Part shown: one piece after another, positions 23,982 through 35,982 of the stretch
Position numbering within the stretch: the first letter of the stretch is position 1
How the letters are laid out: each line of letters opens with the position of its first letter
NCBI GenBank assembly: GCA_036873755.1
Contig: JAVTVY010017225.1
Coordinates: forward strand, 1-64,000
Origin: Hanleya hanleyi
Lineage: Eukaryota; Mollusca; Polyplacophora; Lepidopleurida; Hanleyidae
DNA: 64,000 nucleotides
Direction: 5' to 3'
The notes under the pieces: generated by a model
Database searches by the model: none
Told to the model about the DNA's origin: nothing
Seen by the model: only the letters and a program-made list of their open reading frames with translations
Program-made: the position numbers and the translations under genes

Positions 23982-24167
23982 AAACCTGTTTCAATTATGC
24001 CATTCAATCTCCGTCAGGAAGATGATACAACGTAGAAAACGGAAGTTTAAAACTAAAAGTTAGCTCCCCTGGCGGAGAGTTGTCCGCCCCTAGGAGAACT
24101 CTCCCACCTCATTCCAGCAGGAATATTATATAGGCTTAGTTCAAACCATTACTCGTCCTCTATTCTC
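23982..24167 (+). repeat. left inverted terminal repeat of DIRS copy 1
   Basis: From 'AAACCTGTTTCAATTATGCC' to 'CCTCTATTCTC' this is the reverse complement of 30181-30366, with differences only at 'GAATATTATA' versus 'GAATACTATA' and 'CTCGTCC' versus 'CTCGCCC'. The outer 17 bases (23965-23981) are not in the right terminal repeat but are matched by the internal region at 30024-30117. Confidence 0.93.
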
Positions 24168-24315
24168 TGTTGTACCTCGACCAGTACACATCAGGAAGGA
24201 AGTGTTTATACAACCTGGGTTGTTGTTGTAACGACCCTCAGTATCCTTATCGGTTTTGACTTGTGTTATTTCTTGTCGGAAATTCTTTCATTATTGTCGG
24301 AAATTCTTTCATTAG

Positions 24316-24620
24316 TTATGTCTGAGATTCCGATATCTAATGCATGTAATTCGTGTGTGAAATGGTGGTCCAGTTTGGACGCCCACACGGTTTGGTTTTC
24401 TTGTAAAGAGTTGTGTTATCGGCGAAGTTCGCCGAGTGTATATTAGAGACCCGTTAGCGTGGGGAAATTTCGCCCAGGCTAGTCGGGCTTACCTTTGCAG
24501 GCGTCTGGCGACCCGTTTCTTTCGGAAGTCGACAGACGTCTGTTGGGAATTGCTTGTAATTGACCTGAATGCTATCGAAGTTACGTTGCAAGTATATAAA
24601 TGTTTCCCATTGTCTTGGTA
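24316..24620 (+). pseudogene. gag-like N-terminal remnant of DIRS copy 1
   Basis: The readable frame begins MSEIPISNACNSCVKWWSS and continues with DAHTVWFSCKE. It has a C-x2-C followed by D-x-H and a further Cys, a spacing often found at the start of DIRS-type gag proteins, where it probably forms a zinc finger. A stop follows after about 45 residues, and the frame resumes with an offset ('IRDPLAWGNFAQASRAYL'). Copy 2 is cut by the window edge before this region, so I cannot compare them. The assignment rests on position just inside the left terminal repeat and the Cys/His pattern. Confidence 0.5.
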
Positions 24621-25379
24621 ATCAGAACTCGCCCGCCTCTATAAATATACTAGCGGGACGGTTCTACGTCTAGTTAGACAGCCTACATGTCTAGGTTTGG
24701 CTATGTATGCAGTCAAACCGGTTCCTTTGTCTACTTCGACAAAGACTCCTCTAACCTGTCGTGCCTTAGCAATCCATTGTTCTCGTCGGACAATGAAATG
24801 CAGTGGCATGCTCGACCTCTCCTTTGTCTTTTGTTTTCACACTCCGTTACCTAAACGGAATAAACGTGTCTTGTCTGTTCGCAGTTCTAAATTCGTTTCT
24901 CGTTTTATGGTGGGTTATTCAGACCTACCATTGAGTGTCAAAATTGCTCTTGCGGTTTCGTTTATCGATGAATCAGCGATTCTATAATAGCGAAATGACA
25001 TGTTACGGGACTTCAATTAGGATTGAGTTGGGGTGACAAATAGAAACATTGTTTATAAATGTTTAATTTGTATTGGAAATATACTGAAAGTATTCACATT
25101 GACGAGGATGGTCACAAGTGATGATCTAAAAGACAAACCATTATTTTCATCTCATCAAATATTCTCAACTAGACTATTATCAGGTATGAGGTCAAACTGA
25201 TATAATGGTGGATTGAGACAGGTTGACTTGGTAACAGATAGAAACATTGTTTATAAATGTTTGATATTTCAATCATTTTCCATCGTTAAATATCCAATCT
25301 GTCGACGATTATTGCTTATTAAAATAGTGCATACTGCTTACGAAATCGGTGAGAATTAGACCGGGAATTCTAGTTCTAT

Positions 25380-25620
25380 TTTTCGGCCCTCCCGTTCTCC
25401 GGTATGCCGTTCTCGTACTTCGACTCGACGTTTTTCCTACACCGGTCTCGTCGAGTTCATCTGTGATTCCTTTTTCTTCAGTGTAAAGTTAGGAACATAC
25501 GTCAATGATGGTTTTCCGGATAATTTGGATGCGCTTTTAGCGTTGCTGCCGGATATGCCGTCTACTTCGAATAATCCTCGTATTAAATGTCAGACGAAGG
25601 AATACTTCCTCGCCGTATGT
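25380..25620 (+). pseudogene. gag remnant of DIRS copy 1
   Basis: A frame near 25500-25600 reads 'LDALLALLPDMPSTSNN' and then 'KCQT'. This lines up with 'MQALSALVPDMPAPS' and 'DKCRT' in the gag frame of copy 2 (about 63780-63880, - strand), showing common descent. Upstream, 'RPSRSPVCRSRTSTRRFSY'-like Ser/Arg-rich sequence is also in keeping with gag. No continuous frame remains, and the following 2.6 kb (to 28210) has no recognisable polymerase. Confidence 0.68.
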
Positions 25621-28209
25621 TGTCTCACCTATGTCATTTTTGTCAATGGTTCGATGGTGATTAAATTAATATTTTGGGGATAATTTTTCTTTCACATTTC
25701 TGTCTTGTCAAAATTTTGTTTGGGCAAATTTGTAGACTTCACATGGTCTGTTTTTCCATCTGCCATGTGTTTATTGTCTTCGGACGTACGTCGCGAAATA
25801 AATTGGCTCTTGTCGGAGTTTTCAAAATTCTTATATCTTGAAATTATTACCCGATATATTTTCTAAAGTCAATATTAATCTCGGGCTTATCTGATAACAC
25901 AGTCCGGCGTGATGGAGACAATGTGTATTCAATATCACGTCTTCACACGAACAATGAGTTCGACCCGCTGTGTTTGGTGTGGGTTTTTACGGGCTCTCGC
26001 GACCTCGTTTTTATTGCTCAATTGGTGACAGATTCGTACTTAGTTCCCGGCATTTCTGTAAGTCTGCCTTTTAGTGCTGAGATTTGAAGGCCGATGGTGA
26101 TCTCTACAATAAACGATCAGGTTTGGTTTCGTTGATTCATGAATTTTATGCATTGAGTTTGTGTATATCTCAAGTAGGGTTGTAAATAGTATCCTCATCG
26201 GCGGGGGTTTTTCGTTTCTTCCCGCCGGAGAGATCTGATACTTTGTTTGCAGCCGTCAAATTTTCATGTTGTGGTTGTGTCTGTTCGGACTTGCAGTTTT
26301 GGTTGGTTCACCTGGTCCTACCAAAATGTAATCTCTTGTTATATATTTCGGGATATTTGATATCCTGCATTCAAGAGAGTCCTGACAGAGGTTTTATGTC
26401 TTTCATACTGACATGAATATGAAGCATGATTGTTGCGTTTGTGTTACGTAACCACAACTCAACCCTATTTACTTCGACCCTGTGTCGCATCTTAATGAGC
26501 CTCTTTACTGATCTCTTTATGTAATTAAGGGTGTGTCGAACAACAATGAGATCACGTGCTGGTTTACGTGAGTGAGTAAACCTATTCACCCACTTATGCT
26601 GGTTTACGTGAGTGAGTAAACCTATTCACCCACTATGTGAAAGTGTGATTTTCTTGAAACACAATTGTCTGATTATTACATTGCTTGTTTTATTTCACAC
26701 CATGTTGGTTCCATCTGTATACTGTATTACGCTTATAATTCAGATGGAGTTATGCACTAATTTTAATTTCTTCCATATGAGAAAATTTAAAATTACTAGC
26801 GTGAGTGGGAAGGTTTTGGCCGGCCAAGGATCAAGCCTAGTGACACGTGAGTCTTGAAGTCTTCTATGGTTTCTTTCTACCAGGTATGTATTACCGGTAC
26901 AGTGTTCTTCTCGACAAATTGTTCGTGCTAGGTCATTTCAAATTATAAATTTTGAATAACCTCACTTTCCTGCCGGCGAGAGACTTAAATGTATTTCCTC
27001 TCTTCGGGAATTTAAAATTCTTTAAGGATCTTTCTTGGTTACCTGGAAAATCTTTGTTCTGGATGTCGGTTGTGTGACTATTTGGTTATTAATAGTAACA
27101 TTGTTGTAAATGTTTTATATTCTCTCCATATAAAACTCCAGTACTGAATCTCATGTACAGGAGACAAATTACATCGGGAGAGGTCATAATGTAACCATGT
27201 TCATTGATACATTATTCATGTTCACTGACACAAAGATCCATAATCCCATTTATCTCATTGAGCTTACATTTGGTGATTAACGCTACAAACATTTAATATG
27301 TTCATCTCTACTGCGTTTAAAGAGAAGGGAAATTATTATAATCGACTTCGGGGTTACTGTTGCAACGCCCTTCTGTTACGTCGTGTGCTTTTATAAGTTG
27401 TATCCTGCTCTATGATGAGCATGTATATACATTAAGTTGTTGTGAATGAGGAAATCACTACGTTGTTTATCATATACAACGTTTCTCGCATTTTTCACAT
27501 TACGCTTTCCTATTACACCTTGACGACATGTTCATTACACCGTCATGTGTCTCTCATACGCCTGTGCAATAACGCCGTTTGTCACGTCATTTCTTCATTT
27601 GCGAGTTGCATATTTTATATCCATTCATCGGCACTTCCTTTGATTCTCCATCGTCGATCGCCGGTGGGAGGGGAAGTCCGTTCGTTTGGCGTCAACTTTC
27701 CACTTGTATCAATTCCTCTCGGGTTTTTCACAATGTGATGTACTTAGGTTCGTCTTTACTCTACGAAGAGAGTTCTGTCCAGACCTTGCTGTTTCCAGTC
27801 TGGAGTTCAGAATATCAAAATTGTATTGGAATCAGCAGTATTTTGGTTAAATACTGTTATATGGAATAGGTCTTTGGATTATGGACATGGATATTCTCTG
27901 AGGACGACGGCGGGATTGTGAATGACGGACTAGTCGCCTTTAATTGAATTCAGCACAGTGTTAACACAGAGCCATGTTGACTTTATCACACTAACATTAT
28001 GTTGAGATCCAGTTACCTTAGGATTGTGCTTGATCAACACAATGTCTTCGTGGTGTACTTGTGGGACAGTTTTTCTGACTTTCTCCATCAAGTACTTTAT
28101 TCCTATATTAACCGTTACACCAATGGTTAGACTTTGACATTATGGTTCTGTCATCAACCTTAAGGTTGTTTATTATATGTAGGATCTTACTCACTACGTT
28201 CCTATATTT
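25621..28209. other. interior of DIRS copy 1 with no recognisable polymerase
   Basis: Where reverse transcriptase and RNase H should lie, I find no matching motif. A 'SPVGG' stretch at about 27655-27680 could be a trace of the conserved region before reverse transcriptase, but this is weak. A 38/39-bp tandem duplication lies at 26558-26634 (unit 'GCTGGTTTACGTGAGTGAGT'). Confidence 0.5.
26558..26634. repeat. 38/39-bp duplication inside DIRS copy 1
   Basis: Two near-identical units contain 'GGTTTACGTGAGTGAGTAAA' followed by CCTATTCACCCACT. Each can fold into a short hairpin (GGTTTAC / GTAAACC). Confidence 0.92.
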
Positions 28210-29130
28210 GTCCTGGTGCCGAGGACGTGATCGTTCCCGACTCTATTCCCCTCGTAATTGACTTCATCCTTCACCTTCACCAGGATAGGGAGTTTCATAT
28301 TAGCACCATGGAAGGCTGTCGATCTGCTCTGGCATGAATTGAATAGGGTGTTACGTCTTACCTTGGGTTCCGACATTAGCCTTAACGATAATATCTCTCC
28401 TCTTATTCACGCCTTCGCATTACAGTCGCGTTGTACTCGCCAACTGTTACCGAAATGGGATATCGGTGTGGTTCTGTGTGCTCTGATTATACCACCTTTT
28501 GAACCCTTAGAGTCCGCGTCTATAAAAACTGTGTCTTATAAGACGGCCGTCGTGGCGGCGTTTGATTTGGCGTCCAGACTGTCTATACTTCATGCTCTTG
28601 AAAGATCTTCTATGACCTGGACAGCGGATCGGTCCTGCATTTCTTTTCGGCCCATTCCTGATTTTATCGCCAAAATGAGTCTGTTCGTTCAGGTCCGTGC
28701 GCTCAACGTCGTACACCATTCCTGCGTTGTCAGACTTTGTACATGGACTCGAGGACGATCTTCTGCTATGTCCTGTTCGAGCCATCCGCCACTATCTTAC
28801 TCGTGCCGATCCGTTCGCGGCTCTCGGCTACGGTTACTCTGTCCCTTCGCCTATCAGCAAGGCTTGACTTTTAAAAAAAAAAAAAAAAAGCCGCATAGTT
28901 GAAGAAGACCATATAATAGTCTTATCAATTGGCAGAAGGTAGATATACCATTGACGCCCCACTACTATCTTCTGCTTCTTCTAATGTGATTCGTGCCATC
29001 GCTGCGTCATGGCATGTATGGAAGAACTGACCCCTTCATGACATTGTCCTGTCTTGTGCCTGAACAATTAACTCCACGTTCACTAATATCTGTCTGAGGG
29101 ATATGACAGTGCAATCAATAGTGTGACCAC
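28210..29130 (+). pseudogene. tyrosine recombinase remnant of DIRS copy 1
   Basis: The translation follows the copy 2 recombinase closely ('HISTMEGCRSALA', then 'QLLPKWDIGVVLCALI', 'PLESASIKTVSYKTAV', 'ALERSSMTWTADRSCI'), but with in-frame stops, small insertions and a poly-A run at 28872-28888. Catalytic residues are lost. The conserved HxxR motif (HEIR in copy 2) reads NVIR. The tyrosine nucleophile in 'FTNFYLRDM' is cysteine here ('FTNICLRDM'). The first active-site Arg region, 'ASRVSELHALE' in copy 2, reads 'ASRLSILHALE'. The 3' part also shares the 'AGAAGGGGGGGG' tract with copy 2. It cannot encode an active enzyme. Confidence 0.9.
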
Positions 29131-30023
29131 GCTTGGGCCACTGTGGCTACCCAGCACATTGTGAGTAATTTCAGAAAAAGAAGGGGGGGGGCGGCAAAAT
29201 GGTCACCATCGCAGCAAGACAGCCATCTTGCTGTATCATCTCACCTCATCTCATCTCCGTCATATTATTATTATTACATATATTATATGATAAGAGGCAT
29301 CTCAGAAGGTAGAAATAAGTCAGTTGACCGGCCGTGGATTCTATAATCACCAATGAAGGCCTAACACCAGGATAGGGTTCACTCCTAACTGAAATTTGCT
29401 TCTGTTCTTCAGAAACTGACTTCCTTCTAGATGTCTCAGCTGGGTCTCCTGTGCCTCAACTCACAAGACACCCGCTCCTGGCCTAGTGTCAACAGTAGTG
29501 AAGAAAGTACAGAGAGTTGAAGAGTGCGCGGCTCACCCAGGGAGCAAGCTTGGCAATTCCAACGCATCTAATTTCATCACTCCTAGTATGGTGAGTTGCC
29601 CTCAAGAAGCTTGCGGTCTGAGAGTGGTGTGGACTTGGTACCTTCCAAGTTTTGGGCACCGCGTTCCCCTTTACTTACGGTTGGATCAAGGATCTCCCTG
29701 TATGCAATGGCTGTGACGGAGATTCCCCCCTAGTCATACAGTGTCTACCATGAGGACCTACTTGTCGCCTAGGGTGTCCGGGTTTCCTGCGACTTGGTGG
29801 AAATGTGTACCACATCACAAGCACAGTTACATGGATGGAGACACTCAGATAAGTAAAACTGTATCAATTCCTTCAATTACCCGATGAGTCTGAGACCAGG
29901 GTTAACTTGATGAGTAATTATGTCTCAAATTTATACCCATGTCTGTGTCATTCCAGCGATTACTAGTCTACTATAGGGAGTTACCACGAGGCCGGGATTC
30001 CCGCCTCCATATGTTGGTACTGT

Positions 30024-30117
30024 GGCATAATTGAAACAGGTTTACGATTTGGGCTACAAATATTAAACATTTATAAACAATGTTTCTATTTGTTACCAAA
30101 TCAAACCTGTTTCAATT
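30024..30117 (+). repeat. internal complementary region (ICR) of DIRS copy 1
   Basis: 30024-30061 is the exact reverse complement of the left end of the element (23965-24002). 30059-30117 is the exact reverse complement of the right end up to 30411. The two halves overlap on the TTT/AAA triplet. This arrangement is diagnostic of DIRS elements, where it templates the joining of the ends during replication. Confidence 0.93.
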
Positions 30118-30180
30118 TGATGGCCCTCCCTCCGTCCCCTCATGCCGGCCTTAAACACTACAGGTCTCGGTAATTAAAAT

Positions 30181-30411
30181 GAGAATAGAGGGCGAGTAAT
30201 GGTTTGAACTAAGCCTATATAGTATTCCTGCTGGAATGAGGTGGGAGAGTTCTCCTAGGGGCGGACAACTCTCCGCCAGGGGAGCTAACTTTTAGTTTTA
30301 AACTTCCGTTTTCTACGTTGTATCATCTTCCTGACGGAGATTGAATGGCATAATTGAAACAGGTTTGATTTGGTAACAAATAGAAACATTGTTTATAAAT
30401 GTTTAATATTT
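30181..30411 (+). repeat. right inverted terminal repeat and outer end of DIRS copy 1
   Basis: 30181-30366 pairs with 23982-24167. The outer 45 bases contain the palindromic 'AAACATTGTTTATAAATG' motif and end TTTAATATTT at 30411. The following CTTGAAC belongs to the flanking degenerate repeat. Confidence 0.93.
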
Positions 30412-31790
30412 CTTGAACAACCAAGAAATAACAGAGGAACACACTTAATTTTTACTAATAAAAGTACTTGTTAATCTCACAAAATTGCGTTTAAGAATAA
30501 TACACTTTTTGAAATAACTCTAAATGACGACATTCAGAAATTAAAACCGCATGGAATAAAACCTTCAGAAAATAACACGGAACAACCTTGAAATAAAAAC
30601 AACAGCTTGGTAATGACCGTATATAAAAAACATACATGTAACAACATGTGAAATAACACACTGACAACCTCTTTGAAAATACACTTTCAACATTCGAAAT
30701 AAAGGATAAAATTTATAGGGTCATCAGGCTTATTAACAACGTGAAATAACACACTGACAACCTCTTTAAAAATACACTTTCAACATTCAAAATAAAGGAT
30801 AAAATTTATAGGGTCATCAGGCTTATTAACAACATGTGAAATAACACACTGACAACCTCTTTGAAAATACACTTTCAACATTCAAAATAAAGGATAAAAT
30901 TTATAGGGTCATCAGGCTTATTTTTGCATTATCTGGGAATTCATATAGTCTATACTGCTTTAACCATACATGTACATGCGATTAGATAGGAATTCTATGA
31001 AAAATGTCTCTATTTTCATAGAAAAAGCTCGCATTTGCTATAGAGTCAAAATGTCATGTTCTCCAAAATGCCTGAATAGTTTTCTGGAACAACGCTGAAT
31101 CAGAAAATTTAATAAAAGTTTGGGGTCACCAGGTTTCTATTGAAGACAGTAGGATGACAACATGGAAAACCATGGTAATACGGCCAAATTACTCTGATTT
31201 CGCAAAGTCCGTTTACCAGCGTTTCTTCGTTAAGGTCGTATTGTCTCGAAATTTGGAAAACACGGTATGCAATTCAAAAATCCTTCCAAAACTGTTCTCT
31301 TAAAAGCTTATATTTACCTTTTCCATAAAATTTCCTTTAAATATCATCGCTATTTTGGTAGATGCGCAGAAACATGCGCAGTAGACGTAAATTTGGATTT
31401 GTCTGGAACTTCATTTAAAACAACAACAACAACCTCTTGAAATAACACTAAATGACAACTTATTTGAAAAATACACTAAATGATAACCTGATAACATTAA
31501 AACAACCCCTTGAAATAACAGTAAATGTAGGCCTAAATGACAACCTCTTGCAATATTAAACTTTTAGACAACCACATGAAATCATACATATTAACGAAAA
31601 TTTGATAAAATAAGGCAACCTTGAACATTGAAGGAGAATGCAAAATGACAACTTTACGAAAAATGATATACCTTTAGCATATTTAGAAATGACACTAACA
31701 ACCTCATGAAATAACATGGAAAGACAACTTTGTGAAGTAGCATTGAATGACGAACTCCTGAAAGAACCGATGAGCCCATGAAATGTCGAC
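30412..31790. repeat. degenerate repeat of a ~25-bp 'TTGAAATAACACTAAATGAC' motif
   Basis: Variants of 'GAAATAACAC' followed by 'AATGACAACCTC' recur many times with irregular spacing. Within it, a ~94-bp unit is repeated three times almost identically (30648-30922, marker 'GGGTCATCAGGCTTATT'). The same motif is found left of the DIRS insertion at 23881. Confidence 0.72.
30648..30922. repeat. ~94-bp tandem triplication
   Basis: Units begin GTGAAATAACACACTGACAA at 30648, 30741 and 30836 and end in 'GGGTCATCAGGCTTATT'. Divergence is very low (CATTCGAA versus CATTCAAA; AACAACATGTG versus AACAACGTG). Confidence 0.95.
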
Positions 31791-33235
31791 TGATACAAGG
31801 TGGAATTTTCTCAACTTTCTATTGCACATCATTTACCTGATCTTGTGTTGTAAGGTGTGTATCCCATGTACATAATCCTTCTTTCGTTGCATGTGTGTGC
31901 AAACTATGCAAGCTATCTAGTTGATCATAAGTTGTATGTACATGTATGGCTCAGATGACCTTGGATGCACATACTGTCATTATTGTTTGGCAGCATTGTT
32001 CAGTATATAAATCATCCTTATTTATCTCTACATCGCCTTATGTTTTCCTGTATATGGCAAAGTGCATGTATGGTAATCTCGTTAATAATTTGTCACTAAT
32101 AAAATACGAAAACGACCTCTTTTTCCAGCTATGGTAAAATGATTCAAAAACATAATATTTTGCCAGTGGCAGAGATTACGGCATTAGGGCCTTTCTAGAG
32201 GTTGACCTTGAATTACAATACATAATGTATTCACTTAATTCACATATAACAATGTCTGTACACTCCACTATGAAAAGTAATATTCTACCATCCCTTGCCT
32301 TGCAATTTATTATTACTTAAACTATGGACAGTCCCTCCTCTAGCCTCTTGCCCGTTGAATTATTGACTCCGCCCCTCGACTGGCTGGTTTTGTGTATTTA
32401 GATAGTTGGTTTGTATATTGTATAGTATGACGGTCTGGATTTGACAATATGTATATTTTGTGCACATGGTAATGATGGCAGCCTCCATTTCTAGCCTTGC
32501 TTGCTTTTGTACATGTACAGAACAGCTTATATGTTTATAGAACGGTTTACATGTGTACGAATTGCAAGCTGTATGAAATAAAAGTTATTACGTATATGTA
32601 TATTAATTTAATAATTTTATCTGCAAATTTTACCTCATTTCCAGGGGATGTTCACTTAGGAATATGGTCGCATGTAAGGGCGTATGTTTTATGCGCGGTA
32701 AACATTGTACAAAACAGAAACATAGGAACGAGGTTGTGTATAGGGTATCAAAAGGGAAGACTGGAGATTTTCTCAAAGTTCTGTGTAACATACATACAAT
32801 TAAGAAACTCAAACTGCATATTCGCAACATGGAACTCCTGTAGGCAAACCATATTGGTTAATGTATATTATATAGTGAGGCATATGGGCAAAGTGTATAT
32901 ATGGCATACGTAGTTTTCTATATGCTTTACCTAGTGTGATGTCGCCGGTGTTTTGTACACAGATATATTGTATATACAGTAAGTGTATATGTATTAACAC
33001 TTTAGCATAAGGTGAACAATGAATATATACACCGTTATTGCTCTGTCCGCAATCTCGACCGTGCTGTACAATTTTCCAAAACTAATATAGTACATTCATG
33101 TACAAGCTATACAACTTATGCCTTCGTCTTCATGTCTTCATTCATTTTTCTGTCAATTTTATCATGATAGAAATATAAGAAATAACGTTTTCATAGGTGT
33201 GCTCAATGGTTATTTTATGCACAGTTAGTTTGGAA
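31791..33235. other. no gene recognised
   Basis: AT-rich with TACATGTA-type motifs and several overlapping short frames (for example 32497-32913) that lack any recognisable feature. Confidence 0.55.
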
Positions 33236-33295
33236 AAAGTTTATATTTCAGGGCAAGGGCGAAGCCCGCGCCCCTTGCCCTGAAATATAAACTTT
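33236..33295. repeat. perfect 24-bp inverted repeat with 12-nt loop
   Basis: 33236-33259 (AAAGTTTATATTTCAGGGCA plus AGGG) is exactly complementary to 33272-33295. The loop is CGAAGCCCGCGC. The GC-rich inner part within an AT-rich neighbourhood makes a strong cruciform or RNA hairpin. No pol III boxes or open frame are associated with it. Confidence 0.95.
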
Positions 33296-33358
33296 ACCAA
33301 AAATAATATGGTAAACTTTGACATCCTTTCTCTCCTTGGTTGAAAAAATTCGTCCATA

Positions 33359-33396
33359 TTGGCACGATGCTCCAGTCTCTGTTGGCATCGTGCCAA
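33359..33396. repeat. perfect 12-bp inverted repeat with 14-nt loop
   Basis: TTGGCACGATGC and GCATCGTGCCAA are exact complements 14 nt apart, about 63 bp after the larger hairpin at 33236-33295. Confidence 0.92.
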
Positions 33397-33789
33397 CATC
33401 AGTGGATGACTTAAATGTGGTCTCTCAAATGGGGAGTAATACTGTCCGCTGCATCAGCTGTGTGGAAATTAAATGGATATATGTATGTCTATTTGTGTCG
33501 CTTTGTTAATCAATTTCATGATGGATACAACAGTTAAACTTGAGAAAGAAATTTCATCTTGTAATTTATTTGTTTGTTTTATACGATTGTTGCTTGTATG
33601 AAAGCAGACGTCCCTTTCCTCACCCGACTTGTGAAATGAAATCTCCCAATGAACACCTGCACCGGGCGGGTGTTGATTTCACGTAACCATGATAAAATGT
33701 GTAATAAATGCATGGTTAGCTCGATGTTATTGACACAAGTGTTATAGAATCCCTAATAGTTCAATCGCCTGTAATAGTGCTCCTACCCA

Positions 33790-34165
33790 GAAGTGAAAGA
33801 CAAAATTCCAGGACTTCTCCAGGTCCATACAACCTTTTTCCCCTAGGACCTTTAACTGAATTTTCCTGGACATTTTTTAACACCTTTTACCAGGTTTCAT
33901 TCAGCAAATTCAACAATGTACATGTATATAATGAATATGTAGGCCTATTTCAACTATCACGTTTCATACAGATCGGACTAGATCGAAGAATAAACTTAGT
34001 TTGTTAAAGAAATTCCAGTAATTAATTGTGGCAGATATTTTGAGAAGAGAGAGAGAGGACAATAAAATTCAAGGACTTCTCCAGGACTCTTTTCAGATAG
34101 TGTAAGAATTCAAGGATTTTCAGGTCCTGGAATTTATTTTCTCAGAATTCAAGGAAAAACATGTC
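33790..34165. repeat. 'AGGACTTCTCCAGG' repeat fragments
   Basis: Recurrent 'CCAGGACTTCTCCAGG', 'TTCAAGGACTTCTCCAGGAC' and 'AGGTCCTGGAATTTAT' phrases resemble, in part, the repeat at 11290-11608. They look like decayed MITE copies. Confidence 0.5.
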
Positions 34166-35982
34166 CATTTTGTGGATGAAGTAATGAATTATCTGCACAA
34201 TTATGGACCCTTATTACTGGATTTGTAGCAGAGCCAACTGGGAGGAGTTGGGGGCCCAAACTTTTTCAGACTGCAATGCTTCAAGTCCTATCTTAGATAT
34301 AGCACCAGTCCAGCATTTAACATGGCCGATATAGAGTTACCACCCCCCTCACTTTCAAATGTGCTCCGCGGCTTATGGACACTTCCTCTGATTGAATTAT
34401 TAGAAGATATCCTCTGGAATATTCATCAGCAGCCATGTTTGTCATTTCTGGATTAAACTGCCAGAACTTCAACTTCTGGGTTCATTTAGAGCATTTGTTG
34501 TCAAGTCTTTCATTGTGTTTTATTACATATCGAATGGCCAATGAATCCCAGCAACTCCAAATAAGGTTTTGTTAAAAATATGATCTACACATTACATGTA
34601 GTTCGAAAGATCGACCAGCATCTCACTTCACTGCCTAAATCTATTGGCTGATAATTGCAGCAGTCTGATTGGTTGGTGTTGCCTTTCATATTCATTATCG
34701 GAGTGTGTGACTGGTTATTCGGCTGATCAATAGAGCAAGCCAACAAATTCAGCAATGCAGAGAGACTCGAGTCCAATCAGAATTTTGAACCAAAGCTGCT
34801 GGTCTAGAACCGGTTTACTGTCTGGATCAACAGGGTGGTCAACCAGTCTGAAAAATTATTACTGGCGAGATAACTCTTTCAGATACTGTATGTATAACTG
34901 CCAGACTTTTCTAATTATTTGAAATGCAAGCGTACTTCAGCAAGAGAAAGATAATTTTTTCCCCTTGTTTTATTGACCTATAGGTTTGATCTCAAAGTAA
35001 CAGCTAGGCATTTTCCATTTACCATTTCTTTAACCAATAATGACGGTCGAGTAGGAAACGTCCTAAATCACCCGACTAGGCTTCATGCAATGCAACAAAG
35101 GAGATAGTACGATACGTGGTGTGGTTAAAACGAAATGAAAAAATATCCTAAAAATAATTGTTTTTTTTAATGTAACGCCATTAGAAAATATATGTAAATA
35201 ATATGTAGAAGTTCTAGCTTACTTGCCTTATGATTACAGTTATGACATGAAATTGAAATCTGCAGCATGTGCGGTTTCATGTCAATTAAGTTTACTGTAT
35301 CGAGTCCGAATGCGTGCGTTTACGTATCACAAGTTTGCTTAATTACGGGGCAGTGCTTTTTTGTATATATACAAGCTATACATTTTCTGAAAGCCCTGGA
35401 TTCACGGAATTTAGATAAATTTCTCGAATTGATTGATTTAAAGATAAATGATGTCATTTAGAAAAGTATAGTCCTCAAAATCACGCGTTAATAACTCAGT
35501 TTTCATCGAACAAACTTGCTTTCTTGGAATAATGAACTTTATCATTTGAATAAAAATAGGTTGCCTCAGTTTTTTTTAGTTAGGGCCTAGAAGTTATTTT
35601 ATCGTTGTGCAAAGTTGAAAGCTTGAAAACATCTACAAAAACTTGACCCCTCTCCTAAGTCATAAATAATTCATCAACAGGGTCGAACTTATTATAAAAT
35701 TTGAGGCAACCTTTTGAAGATCTACACGATTGGAATATTGTGTCCAAAGTTCATGTTTGTACATCAGATAACAATAGAGAAATTAGAACGGGAAAAACAC
35801 ACATTTTGGCGAAAAACTAATCAGCACTACTGCACGAATGGCTCCGAGTTTTAAAAAGTCATGTATTTTTATTACAATGCACTAATTTTCATAATTTCTT
35901 ATTCCCCCAACTTGTAGGTTTGACTGTGTACTCTGGTATAACAAAAAAATCGAGATTTTGATGCTTCGACCCGATACAGTAA
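34166..35982. other. no gene recognised
   Basis: Nothing with coding signature or clear repeat structure was seen. Confidence 0.5.

Larger units (their letters stand above)
23965..30411 (+). mobile_element. DIRS-type tyrosine-recombinase retrotransposon, copy 1 (full length by its ends, coding dead)
   Basis: The element is 6447 bp. It shows the three hallmarks of DIRS elements: inverted terminal repeats (23982-24167 and 30181-30366, about two differences in 165 bp), an internal complementary region (30024-30117) equal to the reverse complement of right end joined to left end, and a tyrosine recombinase remnant near the 3' end. TTT is shared by both outer edges and the internal junction, as expected from recombinase-mediated insertion without target duplication. 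Gag is reduced to fragments, and reverse transcriptase and RNase H are not recognisable. Additional copies of the terminal motif 'GAAACATTGTTTATAAATG' at about 25044 and 25244 suggest nested or rearranged older ends. Confidence 0.92.
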
